This document shows, piece by piece, positions 17,737 through 26,955 of a stretch of 64,000 nucleotides of DNA; the first letter of the stretch is position 1; the number at the start of each line of letters is the position of its first letter. This stretch comes from Bdellovibrionales bacterium (GTDB taxonomy: Bacteria; Bdellovibrionota; Bdellovibrionia; Bdellovibrionales; UBA1609), in the NCBI GenBank assembly GCA_016716765.1, contig JADJVA010000020.1, positions 806,001 through 870,000 of the forward strand. The letters are read 5' to 3'. Made by a program: the position numbers and the translations under genes. The notes beneath the pieces are model-generated. The model made no database searches. It saw only the letters and a list, made by a program, of their open reading frames with translations, and was not told the DNA's origin.

Positions 17737-18696
17737 ATGGCTACCTCGAAAAAGATCAAAATTCTGATCGCCGATGATGATCGGCAACTGAGCCGAAGAC
17801 TTGGCGATTTCCTTTCGGAATGCAATTTCGAGATACACAAGGTCGAAAAGGGAACTGATGTCCTGTATGAGATCAATACCTGGAAACCTCGCATGGTGTT
17901 AATTGACCTCATGCTTCCAGAGGGAAACGCCTACGAAATTCTGGAAAAGATCAGGGGAGAATCCAAAGTCCGCGGGTCTTCTCTCCCTCAGATCATCGTT
18001 ATGTCGGGGCACAACATAAAAAGTAATGTGGAGAAATCGCTTCAACTTGGGGCCAGCGATTACATCATCAAACCCTTTCTGTACGAAGATGTTCTACATC
18101 GGTTGATTTTTCATCTGCGCAAAACTCGTATAATCCAGGACCTCAATCCCAATAAAGATAAATCCGTCGAAGAAGGAACTCTCCTGCTCTATCTGACAGA
18201 CCTGGTCTTGAGAACCGCCAATGCAGCCGATCCCTTGGCCGAAAAACTCTTCAATTTGACCCGAATGGCTGCGATGAAACTGGATGGAGTTCGTTGCTCT
18301 ATTATCAAGGTTCACAATCATAAGGACGGCGAGGTCATCGCTTCCCATGATTCCAGAGATGCAACCGGAATTAAGTTGGATCTCAACAAGTATCCAGAAA
18401 TTATCCACGTCTGGCAGACAGGTACTCTCCTAGCGATCGAAAACATTGATATGAGCTCGGAACTCAAAGCCATCAGAGAAAGCCTTAAATCCGTCAACTT
18501 TAGCTCCCTCGTCGTCTGCCCCTTGTATCAAAACCAGAAAATCTATGGAGCCCTTTCACTCCGGTTGCCCGCCGAAAAAAAGAGTCTCTCTGACAACGAA
18601 ATTCGATTTGTAGAAATCATCGGACACAGCCTCAGCCTCGTTCTAAGTGCCTATAATTCCAATAAAAAGGAGGATCTGGAATCTGTTGCCGTGTGA
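17737..18696 (+). CDS. response regulator with receiver and GAF-like domains
   Basis: A 319-residue protein. Residues 1-125 are a CheY-type receiver: acidic pocket at Asp13-Asp15, phosphoacceptor Asp57 (LIDLMLP), Ser90 and Lys112 (IIKPF). Residues about 145-305 resemble a GAF domain with a small-ligand or protein-interaction role (VRCSIIKVHNH, LVVCPLYQNQKIYGALSLRL). There is no DNA-binding or enzymatic output domain, so it probably works by protein contact. No kinase gene lies next to it. It is divergent from tmk and followed by secG after 160 bases. Confidence 0.85.
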   Translation: MATSKKIKILIADDDRQLSRRLGDFLSECNFEIHKVEKGTDVLYEINTWKPRMVLIDLMLPEGNAYEILEKIRGESKVRGSSLPQIIVMSGHNIKSNVEKSLQLGASDYIIKPFLYEDVLHRLIFHLRKTRIIQDLNPNKDKSVEEGTLLLYLTDLVLRTANAADPLAEKLFNLTRMAAMKLDGVRCSIIKVHNHKDGEVIASHDSRDATGIKLDLNKYPEIIHVWQTGTLLAIENIDMSSELKAIRESLKSVNFSSLVVCPLYQNQKIYGALSLRLPAEKKSLSDNEIRFVEIIGHSLSLVLSAYNSNKKEDLESVAV

Positions 18697-18726
18697 GTTT
18701 TCAAAAAAAGAGGGCATTGGACTCCA

Positions 18727-18735
18727 CCCCCCCCC
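18727..18735. repeat. nine-base poly-C tract upstream of secG
   Basis: A run of nine C between the receiver-GAF gene and secG, about 120 bases before the secG start. Such tracts are prone to slippage in replication and to miscalling in sequencing. Confidence 0.6.
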
Positions 18736-18855
18736 TCTGACATAAACTGATAGATAGCTAGAATATGCAGGAACAATCCAATAAAAATTCATAAAATTTA
18801 GATGACGATCAAAATGGCCTCCCCTATACTCCGGGGCTTTGGAGGCGCTTCTTTT

Positions 18856-19281
18856 ATGTTAGCATTCATCACCGTCGTTCACTTATTTATTGCTTTGGTA
18901 CTCATCATCTTTGTTCTTCTTCAAGACTCCAAGGGTGGCGCCGCAGGGGTTTTTGGCGGTGGAAGTGGATCCAATAGTCTATTTGGGTCAACAGGTGGAG
19001 CTGACTTTCTAACCAAAATGACCCGTTATACGGCCATTATGTTTGCGGTAACTTGCCTGGGCCTGGCCTATCTGACTTCCAAACCCCAAAAAAGTTTGAT
19101 GGATAAATACGTCCCTCCACCGGCTTCTCAAACAGCTCCTTCCAATCCAGAACTTCCGGCAGCGGTTGCAACGCCGCCACCTGCTGATCAATCCAAAAGC
19201 CAGGACACAGCTAAGCCGGCCACTGATACTTCGAAAGTTCAGCCCACTCCTACCGATAAAGCTGACAAAGGCGATAAATAG
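18856..19281 (+). CDS. secG: preprotein translocase subunit SecG
   Basis: A 141-residue inner-membrane subunit of the Sec translocon. The start at 18856 is chosen because GGAGGC lies nine bases before and MLAFITVVHLFIALVLIIFV matches the usual SecG N terminus; a longer start at 18802 is possible. Two membrane segments flank the typical loop LLQDSKGGAAGVFGGG and GSTGGADFL. The C terminus carries an unusual ~60-residue Pro/Ala/Thr/Asp tail (TAPSNPELPAAV, then repeated Lys/Asp), making it longer than a standard SecG. Confidence 0.9.
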   Translation: MLAFITVVHLFIALVLIIFVLLQDSKGGAAGVFGGGSGSNSLFGSTGGADFLTKMTRYTAIMFAVTCLGLAYLTSKPQKSLMDKYVPPPASQTAPSNPELPAAVATPPPADQSKSQDTAKPATDTSKVQPTPTDKADKGDK

Positions 19282-19357
19282 TATTTTTTGGATTCCGCAG
19301 GACAGAACACAAAACTTTGATGATTGAAGACTTCTCGGACAGTGCTATGCTTCGATC

Positions 19358-20317
19358 ATGCTTCGTCATCCTGCCAGCTTTATTTTTGCGTGTTGCCTGA
19401 CTATCGGACTCTCTGTTGTTTCGTTCACTCCTGATTTTAGCCAATTTATGGCGCGATATTTTCATCCAGAAAAGCAGAGCAAATTAGGCACTGAGATAGC
19501 CAAATACACCGTGTCTGAAGGAGACCGAGTTTGGCGCCGATTTCACGGAAGACCTCGCAACACTCGTTTATTAAAATCAGGATCGATTCACCACCAGGAT
19601 CAGCTCTTGGTCGATAAAAAGTCATCTCTTTCCCTGAGCTTTCCAAATGGAACAGAACTTCGGCTATTGGAAAGTACGAAGGCAATCATTGAGCTTTGGA
19701 ATCCAAACGACACGAATTCTCCTATTTATCTAACCATTTTATTTGGTGATTTCGAACTCCTTCGTGACGGGGCAAAAGGAAAACTCTTTATCGTCAAAGA
19801 CCGCCAACTTTTCTCCCCTTCCTTTCGTCCAAAAAAGAAAGGTTTCGAACTCACCTTTAAAAGTTCTGAGATCGGAATCGCACGACGTGAGCTAAATCCT
19901 AATCCGGAGGAAGAATCGAAGGCTGAAAATCCAAATGACGATATTGAAGGTGAAGAAGCGGCACCTCAACCAGCGGCAGCTGCTCCAACAAAAGAAGCCC
20001 TTCCATCGTCGACGGTGGCAAACTTTATTCCGGAAACTCTCACAAATTCCTATATCGAAGATACGATCGTGACCCAAAAGAGCCAATTCCAGAAATGCCA
20101 GGCCAATTCTATTCGGGAAACAGGTCCCGTAAATGGTCAGGTGGTGATCAGTTTTACCATCGATCCGCGTGGAAAAATTGAGGAGGCAAAGGTACTACAG
20201 ACAACAATTGAAAATCAGCAACTCCTCAACTGCTTATTAAGTGTTTTTAGAAACACTCCTTTTCAAGCATTCAAAGGCCAACCCATCACTCGATCTTTTC
20301 CTCTGACTTTTGAATGA
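19358..20317 (+). CDS. AgmX/PglI C-terminal domain protein
   Basis: A 319-residue protein with an N-terminal hydrophobic segment (residues about 6-27). Residues 50-160 look FecR-like (SEGDRVWRRF, SSLSLSFPNGTELRLLE). An acidic Pro/Ala linker (about 185-220) follows, and the last ~95 residues match the AgmX/PglI or TonB-C-like type (FQKCQANSI, GQVVISFTIDPRGKIEEAKV, LLNCLLSVFRNTPF). Such proteins are envelope-associated in gliding myxobacteria and relatives. It lies 76 bases after secG on the same strand. Role inferred from family only. Confidence 0.75.
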   Translation: MLRHPASFIFACCLTIGLSVVSFTPDFSQFMARYFHPEKQSKLGTEIAKYTVSEGDRVWRRFHGRPRNTRLLKSGSIHHQDQLLVDKKSSLSLSFPNGTELRLLESTKAIIELWNPNDTNSPIYLTILFGDFELLRDGAKGKLFIVKDRQLFSPSFRPKKKGFELTFKSSEIGIARRELNPNPEEESKAENPNDDIEGEEAAPQPAAAAPTKEALPSSTVANFIPETLTNSYIEDTIVTQKSQFQKCQANSIRETGPVNGQVVISFTIDPRGKIEEAKVLQTTIENQQLLNCLLSVFRNTPFQAFKGQPITRSFPLTFE

Positions 20318-20318
20318 T

Positions 20319-20354
20319 CAATTTTCTCTGAAACAGAACAGGGAGAGAAAAATT
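20319..20354 (+). terminator. possible transcription terminator hairpin
   Basis: Directly after the stop codon, AATTTTCTCT pairs with AGAGAAAAATT around a ~14-base loop, with one bulged base. It is AT-rich and lacks a strong U-run, so it is a weak terminator at best. Confidence 0.35.
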
Positions 20355-20402
20355 CAAAGAGAAGTAAAAATAAAATCTAAATAATTTGTACCAAGATGAA
20401 GG

Positions 20403-21503
20403 TCAGCGATAGTCATGAAGATAGTCGATTCTATCAGGAACCCAAGGTTCATAACTGCCTTCCAATGCAATGACCGTATCTCCTACCCGCTCCGTTACTG
20501 ATTTCGGAGCGATGGAGGGAGTCCACTTCTTGTGAATAAGACCATAGCTCTGGAGAACCGATAAGAGATCAGCGAGGGATTCCGCACCGATCCGTTGACG
20601 TCGAACCAAATCATCCAGATACCGTGCAAGCTCTTCGTGGGTATAGCCGAAATTGGTCACGAGGTCTTGAGCCACGGTTACGACCAGTTCTCCCGAAAGG
20701 CGTCGATCTTGAAACAAGTCTACGGCCGTTTGAAAACTGCTGTAGGTCGGCAGCGTTCGCCTTCCAAATTTCAGATAATAATCAGCGTCTGTGTCTTCAG
20801 CCAGATTGATGTAAACCTTCTCGACGGGATCCCCCTGTGCAATCCGTTGCTGCAGATCGACAATTGAATCCATTTGCTCTCCCACGACGGACAAGGACTT
20901 GAGGGTCTCTCTCAATTGATCTCCTTCCATTCGACGAGAACAGATGTCAGAAAACAAAGCATAGACAACAGCATCGGACTCACTGTCATCTCCCCACATG
21001 ATAAAACGCACATCCGTCTTAAATCGAAGACGAAGTAAAAGAAGAGCTTGAATCTTATAACCGACCTGTTGAGTGAGACGCCACCAGCGGCGCGGATGAA
21101 GATTCTTCAGATTATCTTTAAAATAAATACCAAAAGGATAGACTCCATCAAAAACCATCTTCTCATAAATTTTGCGTTCCAATTGAGGAGGCGAAGCCGT
21201 AATGAAGTAGATGGCAAATTCCCGCTTTGATTTTTCAATGGCCTCTTCAGAATGTTTTTTCAAGGCACGACCAAGTGCTCCCGTCCCAGGAATATTCTTC
21301 TTTTGAAAAGCCTTCTCCATCGCTGTCTGCCAACTGCCACCCAAGGTCTCGAAGCGGGTATCCAAATAGGTCTTATCTAGATCCCAAACATAAACCTCTT
21401 CGGCACGTTTCTCCGCCTCGCGAGCCGCGTAGGGGAAAAAAACAACATCTGCAGATATTTCAGCGCGAGTTCTCCAGTCCGCCATAGCCAATAGGTATAC
21501 CAT
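20403..21503 (-). CDS. App1-like HAD phosphatase (DUF2183 family)
   Basis: A protein of about 360 residues resembling phosphatidate phosphatase App1 catalytic domains. The DxDxT motif is VWDLDKTYLD (Asp41, Asp43), followed later by FITASPPQL and the acidic motif MWGDDSESDA. Lipid phosphate is the likely substrate by family; the reaction is not proven. The start may be 21503 or the internal ATG at 21485; neither has a good ribosome binding site. It is convergent with the AgmX-like gene and divergent from the next one. Confidence 0.75.
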   Translation of the reverse strand: MVYLLAMADWRTRAEISADVVFFPYAAREAEKRAEEVYVWDLDKTYLDTRFETLGGSWQTAMEKAFQKKNIPGTGALGRALKKHSEEAIEKSKREFAIYFITASPPQLERKIYEKMVFDGVYPFGIYFKDNLKNLHPRRWWRLTQQVGYKIQALLLLRLRFKTDVRFIMWGDDSESDAVVYALFSDICSRRMEGDQLRETLKSLSVVGEQMDSIVDLQQRIAQGDPVEKVYINLAEDTDADYYLKFGRRTLPTYSSFQTAVDLFQDRRLSGELVVTVAQDLVTNFGYTHEELARYLDDLVRRQRIGAESLADLLSVLQSYGLIHKKWTPSIAPKSVTERVGDTVIALEGSYEPWVPDRIDYLHDYR

Positions 21504-21551
21504 TGAGATTGTCCAGTCGACTACTTCCCAAATTCATGGTAACCGAGACGG

Positions 21552-22367
21552 ATGAAGTTTCGGCCTCTTTTGCAATGCGATAATAACTGGGCTTTTCATC
21601 CACTTAAAGTTTGGAGCCCTGCGCTACCACTTCTCTGTTGGAAGAGGGAGCTCATTGTCGGATTTGAACATTTCAATACGTCTGCTCACGAAGCTCTCGA
21701 CATACAAAGTCGCTGTGCGACGCCTTTGGAGGCAGTGAGGGCCTGCCATCCTCATTTGAGTTTGCCCGAGATCGCTCGCCTTTGGAGCCGAATCAGACTC
21801 CTTTCTGAGTGGAGGGAGTGCCTCGAACAACTGTGGCCCACCTATCAATTGCGCTGGAATCATGAATTAGAAGTCACTCTCGAGAAATTGGTTCTGGCTC
21901 CCCGGGCCTTTCAGGACTGGTGCTCCCAAAAGCAAGTTGGCGCCCAAGATCTTTCTCCTTTGCGTTCGGTGTCAAATCCTGAAACCTTTGCACCCGTGCT
22001 CCTGGCAATAGGGAACTCTGTTCTCTCAAAAAATTTGGGAATCCAAGTTTTAGAGTGGACCGTCGAGTTGGCCCTCATGGATGTGCCTGTGGAAGATCTC
22101 ATGCCAAAAGCTGAAGTTGATTGGGCTTCTTCGCTCAAAGCAATGAGATATCCAAAGGTGATGGCAAAAGACCAGGAAAAGCACCGCCAAGTGCGTGAGC
22201 TCCCTTGGCCCAACCGAACTCAGGCCCAGTGGATCCGCCAAGGAGATCGGGGATTCCTTGAAGTTAAGCTGCACATCGAATCGCAACAGGACTTTCATCG
22301 AAAAATCGAAGGCCTTTCGACGATCGAGAAGCGGTTGAACGGAATGGAAGCTCTATGGAAAACCTAA
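21552..22367 (+). CDS. hypothetical protein coupled to the SplB-like gene
   Basis: A 271-residue soluble protein rich in Trp, Leu and Glu, with no signal peptide or membrane segment and no motif I recognise. Its end overlaps the start of the radical SAM gene by 13 bases, so the two are co-translated. A role as partner of that enzyme is inferred only from this. Confidence 0.65.
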   Translation: MKFRPLLQCDNNWAFHPLKVWSPALPLLCWKRELIVGFEHFNTSAHEALDIQSRCATPLEAVRACHPHLSLPEIARLWSRIRLLSEWRECLEQLWPTYQLRWNHELEVTLEKLVLAPRAFQDWCSQKQVGAQDLSPLRSVSNPETFAPVLLAIGNSVLSKNLGIQVLEWTVELALMDVPVEDLMPKAEVDWASSLKAMRYPKVMAKDQEKHRQVRELPWPNRTQAQWIRQGDRGFLEVKLHIESQQDFHRKIEGLSTIEKRLNGMEALWKT

Positions 22368-23538
22368 GACCTCGCCAACAAATCATCGAACATTTTGAGA
22401 AAGTTTATATCCACAACGACTCCTGGGGCTCTGAGGTTGCTCAGCGAGCGATTCAATTTTTTCCTGAAGCAAAAATTGAAAGGGTCTTCTCGACTCCTCA
22501 CAAACAGCTCGTCGGAAATCACCTCTCGAGTGAAGAGTTTGATCGCAGCAAAAAAATCATGTACATTCATGAATTCAAAGGGCGATTTTTCAAACGTTGC
22601 CCCGGAGCAAAACCAGGACTGGCCTGTTGCAATTACTTCGTTCTCAACCTTGGCCTTCAATGTGACATGAATTGCACCTATTGTTATCTCCAAAGTTATA
22701 TCAACACTCCGGTCTTGTCTGTTTATTCAAATATCGAACAATCCATTGCCGAACTCGAAGATTTTGCCAAAGCACAGGCCCAAGCAAAAATTCGCATTGG
22801 AACTGGTGAAACGACCGACAGCCTCAGCCTTGACGACTTAACTCTTTACTCGCGTAAATTGATCAAATTCTTTCGAAGTGTTCCGAATTGGCGTTTGGAG
22901 TTAAAAACCAAGTCAAATAAAGTTGATCAGTTTTTAGATTTAGAACACGAGAGAAATATCATTGTCAGTTGGTCGTTAAATCCACAGCCCATCATTGACA
23001 GTGAGGAGTTCGATACCGCCAGTTTGATTGAGCGGCTTGAGGCAGCTCGCAAGTGCCGTGATAAGGATTATTTAATAGGCTTCACCTAGATCCTTTGATT
23101 TGGCACCCTGAATGGAAGAACAATTACAGTGAGCTCGTTAAAACCATAGCCAGATATTTTGAGCCCCACGAAGTATTGAGCTTGTCACTTGGAGCTCTGC
23201 GGTTTCAGCCTGAGCAAAGGCATATGATGCGCGAACGGTTTGGGGCAAAATCACATGTGACCCGAGCTGAAATGTTTCGAAGCGAAGATGGAAAATACAG
23301 ATACGATCAGGACTTGCGACGTGAGATGTTTGACTTTCTCTTAAGCCAATTTCGGCAACTGGGATCGTGGAACGTGTTTCTCTGTATGGAAACCCGAGAG
23401 AGCTGGATGGGAGCCATGACAGGACTTCCAAAATCAGTCCCAGGCCTTGACGAGTATTTTGATCATCGACCTTTGATCGCATTTCGTGATCACCAAAAGG
23501 GAGGAGCGTCGAAGCAATTATCTCAAGGGCCAAATTAG
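22355..23538 (+). CDS. radical SAM protein, spore photoproduct lyase-like, frameshifted
   Basis: About 394 residues once corrected. The cluster-binding cysteines are Cys103, Cys107 and Cys110 (CDMNCTYC), followed by TGETTDSLSLDD and later LGALRFQPEQ, as in the SplB family, which repairs the spore photoproduct in Firmicutes. In a non-sporulating Gram-negative the substrate may be another DNA photolesion. The frame stops at 23089 and resumes at 23095; adding one C near 23083 turns GFT-stop into GFHLDPLIWHPEW, which fits the family. The break is probably a sequence error; if real, the C-terminal third is lost. Confidence 0.8.
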
Positions 23539-23553
23539 AAATAGACGAATATA

Positions 23554-23582
23554 TCTATTCATCTGAGGATCTATTCATCTGA
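23554..23582. repeat. 13-base direct repeat at a gene end
   Basis: TCTATTCATCTGA occurs at 23554-23566 and again at 23570-23582 (period 16). The second copy contains the stop codon region of the decarboxylase gene. Confidence 0.6.
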
Positions 23583-25394
23583 AGCGCCCTTTTCCGATTC
23601 AACTTCAATGGAAACTCGTTTGTTGTGACTCATTAATTCCTCCGTAAATTCGCTAAGGAAATCAACCCGGCTTTCCTTTGAAGTTGTAAATGGATTCATC
23701 AAGACAGCTCTGAGGCAGACCAACTTGTCATCGTCAGCTTGAATCTGCTGGTCGATGAGAATCTTATCGATCAACCTCGTGTAGGAAGACCTCTTCATCG
23801 TCGTTTTAGAGACAGAAAAAGTTGGACTCAACACAAATTTTTCAAAAACACGGAGAGTGCGATCATTTACTATCGACAATTTTTCGCCCTTGCGACCAAG
23901 GCTAAAACAAACCAAATTCAAATCGTGCGAGGGAACTATGATGACCTCTTCCTTCAAAGTCTCCAACAATTGTAAAAGACGATTCCTCCCTCGAATTCCC
24001 TTCTCCAAAATCCGACCATACCCATCTGCATTTAACGGAAGTGTCCGATTGGCCATCCAAGTGGCTGCCGCCCCTGTGGCTGCACGCGATCCCTCTATCG
24101 TGTAGGCCCATCGATCTGCCTTATACCCCATCAAGTAGGGAGCAGAAAATGATTTCACTTGATAGTGGTGCAAGTCCTTTGTCAAAATAGCGCCACAGGC
24201 GTAAGGCACATAACCCAGCTTGTGAGGATCGATAGTAATGGAGTGAACTCGCCCCAGAGCGTAAATGGCTTCAGCTGTGTTAGAGTTTAAACTCAGACCT
24301 TGTTCTGAACCCTCTGACATCGTAGCAAAATATCCGCCATATGCTGCGTCAACGTGATGCCATATATCTACACCCAGGCGATCTTTCAGATCGTCTAGAA
24401 AATCTTGAACCTGATCGACGGGATCAACGGCACCAAGTTCAGTGGTACCAAGTATGGAAACGATTCCAAGAAGGGGCTGTTCGTTCGAAATAGAAGAAGA
24501 AATGATTTCCCTGAGATCCGTGATGCTCATACGTCCACCACTATCAAGTGGCACTTCCACAAGCGATGAAGCTCCGAGGCCCAACATCGATATTATTTTT
24601 GGCCAGGAAAAATGACGGTTCGCTGGGACGACAATCAAGGGCGTTTGAAAGGATCTCCCTGTCACGCGAAGAAAAATTTCTTGGAATTTCCATGGACCTT
24701 GTTCCAACAAACTGTATCCACTCAAATCAACTGCCCGTCCGTCGCTCTGTGGCCACACTTTTTCCAATTCACTCCATCCCAAAGACCAGGAATAACTGGA
24801 TTTATTTTGAGTGAAAGCTCCGCTCTCCATGAGATACAAACCCAATGCCATGTTCCGATCTAAACGAAACAAAGCCCGCCACATCGATTCCAGATTTGCA
24901 AGGGTCCCGCCGGAGGTAAAATGTCCCTGACCTTGTTTGATATTAAATCCAACCATCTTAAGCAAATCACCAATGGCTTCGGTTTCTAATTCGATGCCAA
25001 TTTTTGAGGATTCCCTTGAGGTATTGTTTGCATTATGCAAAAGAGCCGTCACATGACCCAATAGGGCTGGCATTGATGTCTCTGAAACCATGTGTCCGAG
25101 ATAACGGGGAGTAAATTTGGGTGTTTCTCCCTCCAACAAATGAAACAATCGATCGACATAGACATCAATTTCTGATTGTGATTTTCGAAATTGACTCTCT
25201 CTCTGATCGTCCTTGGATATGACAGGACCATCCTCAGGAAATAAATCCCTTCTCCACTCTATCCAACGAGCCAGAATCTCTTGCCACTCTTTAAGAAACC
25301 AGGGTCCATTCTCAGCCTGTGCACCCAAAAAAAGAGCCTTGAACGCAATATCCCTTGGATCACACTTCTTATTTATAGGACCAATATCGGACAT
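23571..25394 (-). CDS. PLP-dependent group II amino acid decarboxylase-like protein
   Basis: A 607-residue fold type I PLP enzyme related to glutamate/tyrosine/aromatic amino acid decarboxylases. The cofactor aspartate is Asp349 in HVDAAYGGY and the PLP lysine is Lys392 in DPHKLGY. An N-terminal region with TPKFTPRYLGHMVSE and TSGGTLANLESMW is typical. It is longer than the ~480 residue norm by extensions at both ends. The substrate cannot be read from the sequence. It converges on the SplB-like gene and stands alone, 107 bases before the envelope genes. Confidence 0.88.
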   Translation of the reverse strand: MSDIGPINKKCDPRDIAFKALFLGAQAENGPWFLKEWQEILARWIEWRRDLFPEDGPVISKDDQRESQFRKSQSEIDVYVDRLFHLLEGETPKFTPRYLGHMVSETSMPALLGHVTALLHNANNTSRESSKIGIELETEAIGDLLKMVGFNIKQGQGHFTSGGTLANLESMWRALFRLDRNMALGLYLMESGAFTQNKSSYSWSLGWSELEKVWPQSDGRAVDLSGYSLLEQGPWKFQEIFLRVTGRSFQTPLIVVPANRHFSWPKIISMLGLGASSLVEVPLDSGGRMSITDLREIISSSISNEQPLLGIVSILGTTELGAVDPVDQVQDFLDDLKDRLGVDIWHHVDAAYGGYFATMSEGSEQGLSLNSNTAEAIYALGRVHSITIDPHKLGYVPYACGAILTKDLHHYQVKSFSAPYLMGYKADRWAYTIEGSRAATGAAATWMANRTLPLNADGYGRILEKGIRGRNRLLQLLETLKEEVIIVPSHDLNLVCFSLGRKGEKLSIVNDRTLRVFEKFVLSPTFSVSKTTMKRSSYTRLIDKILIDQQIQADDDKLVCLRAVLMNPFTTSKESRVDFLSEFTEELMSHNKRVSIEVESEKGASDE

Positions 25395-25501
25395 CGAATC
25401 CCCACTGCTTTCTGCAAAGAAAATTTTCCCTGTTCGCGATTATCTCTTCGGGCCACAAAGTAATCAACTTCAATCGAATGGCCCAAAATAATGACTTATT
25501 C

Positions 25502-26113
25502 TTAGCGCGATGAATTCTCGCCGCTGCCACCGAACTCCCACATAAGACCAAGCCCAATGTAGAGACTTTTTCCAGGGCTCAGATTGAGTTTACAATCGCC
25601 TCTTAGAAAGAGATCGACTGCTAATTTCTGAAGAACTCCAAAGCCAACATGACTGCCTCCCTTAAATGCAAAATCAAACTCCCCCTCTTCGCTCTCTTTT
25701 CTCTTATAATAGTTTCCGTCCAATCCGAGAGTGAAGTAGGCTTGCACAGCCATCGCGACTTCATAATCAATTCTAAGACCAACTGAAAAGTTATAAAAAG
25801 TAACACCCTTGGCATTGACAGAAAAAATGCTGTATTCAACCTGGGAAACCTCGGAGGGATGGCTAAACCAGAGGCCCCAAGCAGGATAGGTATCCACGAC
25901 TCCGGCAACTTTAAATGGGAGGAGGGGCCCCAATCCAGCGCCGATATAGTAGCTTTTGTTATCTGGATATCGAACATTCTCTTGAGCGAGAGAAGACTGA
26001 AAATCGAGAAAAAGAAATGCCACACAAGCAGAGACTAGGACCAAATGGAAAGTCGAGCGAGCTTTTGATATTTTAAAAATAGAGTTGAACACCAAACTCC
26101 GATCCCTTTCCAT
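25502..26113 (-). CDS. exported beta-rich (outer-membrane) protein
   Basis: A 203-residue protein with a signal peptide near residues 20-43 (ending SSLAQ). The mature part has alternating hydrophobic/aromatic strands (YYIGAGLGPLLPFKV, AYFTLGLDGNYYKR, LYIGLGLMWEFGG), typical of small beta-barrels. Its start lies inside the end of the previous gene, so it is translationally linked to it. Function unknown. Confidence 0.65.
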   Translation of the reverse strand: MERDRSLVFNSIFKISKARSTFHLVLVSACVAFLFLDFQSSLAQENVRYPDNKSYYIGAGLGPLLPFKVAGVVDTYPAWGLWFSHPSEVSQVEYSIFSVNAKGVTFYNFSVGLRIDYEVAMAVQAYFTLGLDGNYYKRKESEEGEFDFAFKGGSHVGFGVLQKLAVDLFLRGDCKLNLSPGKSLYIGLGLMWEFGGSGENSSR

Positions 26114-26912
26114 TTGTCACCATTTCGGAGGCCGCGGGCGGAATTTGTATCGATGATTCCTCTACAATATTTCCGTAGAGTTTCAAAAATCCCAACTCAA
26201 TAAATAGTCCATATTTGAAAATTGAATTTTCAATTTTGGTCAAACTCTTGTTGGTCACTGGCAGTTCTTTGCGATAGTGAGACTCCAAACCAAAAAAATC
26301 AAACAAATAGAGCGTCGTGCTGACTCCCGCAACCTGCTGCTTCTCAATTGCCTCAAGTGGATCTTGAGAGATAAATTCCCGAAGTCCATAATGAAGTGTC
26401 AATTGCGATGCTTGAAGACTAGTTCCTATGACTCGCAAATTGAAAAGAGCACTGATAGAGGCAGAATCCGCATCTGGCTTTCTGTATTCAGCTGTGAATC
26501 CGATGATTCGATAGTAAACCGAGATTTCTCCCTCAAGGGACTGTGTGTTTGAAATTAGGCCTGGTATTGTGTTTGTCTCGCTCCTATGACTTCCACGATT
26601 CCCTCCAAGAGAAAATTCAAAATCTAAGGGTGCTGTATTCATGGCAAGCCAATAATTCATCCATTGAATTTTTTGTTTCTGGCTGAGCCAACCTTCAATC
26701 GTCCATCGACTTGATTCTTTCTTTTTTTGAACTTCCTCAATACTTCCAAAGCCCGAGGAAAAGGAAGGTGAGGACCCATAGGCAAATGCGGATGAGTGAC
26801 TAATTATGCAAAGGCCAATCAGAAGAATGAGGAAATAGAAAACAACAGGACCTCGAAACAGACGAGCACCAAGTTTAATAAGGCAAAGTTTCAATCTCAC
26901 TGAATTACCCAT
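26073..26912 (-). CDS. exported probable outer-membrane beta-barrel protein
   Basis: A 279-residue protein with a long N-terminal hydrophobic stretch (about 20-42, signal peptide). Repeated amphipathic strands and a terminal Phe (FGVQLYF) are the marks of an outer-membrane barrel. It sits between a CsgG-like gene (43 bases upstream) and another barrel-like gene (overlapping), making a three-gene envelope cluster. No family recognised. Confidence 0.65.
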   Translation of the reverse strand: MGNSVRLKLCLIKLGARLFRGPVVFYFLILLIGLCIISHSSAFAYGSSPSFSSGFGSIEEVQKKKESSRWTIEGWLSQKQKIQWMNYWLAMNTAPLDFEFSLGGNRGSHRSETNTIPGLISNTQSLEGEISVYYRIIGFTAEYRKPDADSASISALFNLRVIGTSLQASQLTLHYGLREFISQDPLEAIEKQQVAGVSTTLYLFDFFGLESHYRKELPVTNKSLTKIENSIFKYGLFIELGFLKLYGNIVEESSIQIPPAASEMVTNGKGSEFGVQLYF

Positions 26913-26955
26913 TTGAAAAAAGAACCCATTAAATTAAAATTGCAATCGCAAAATT

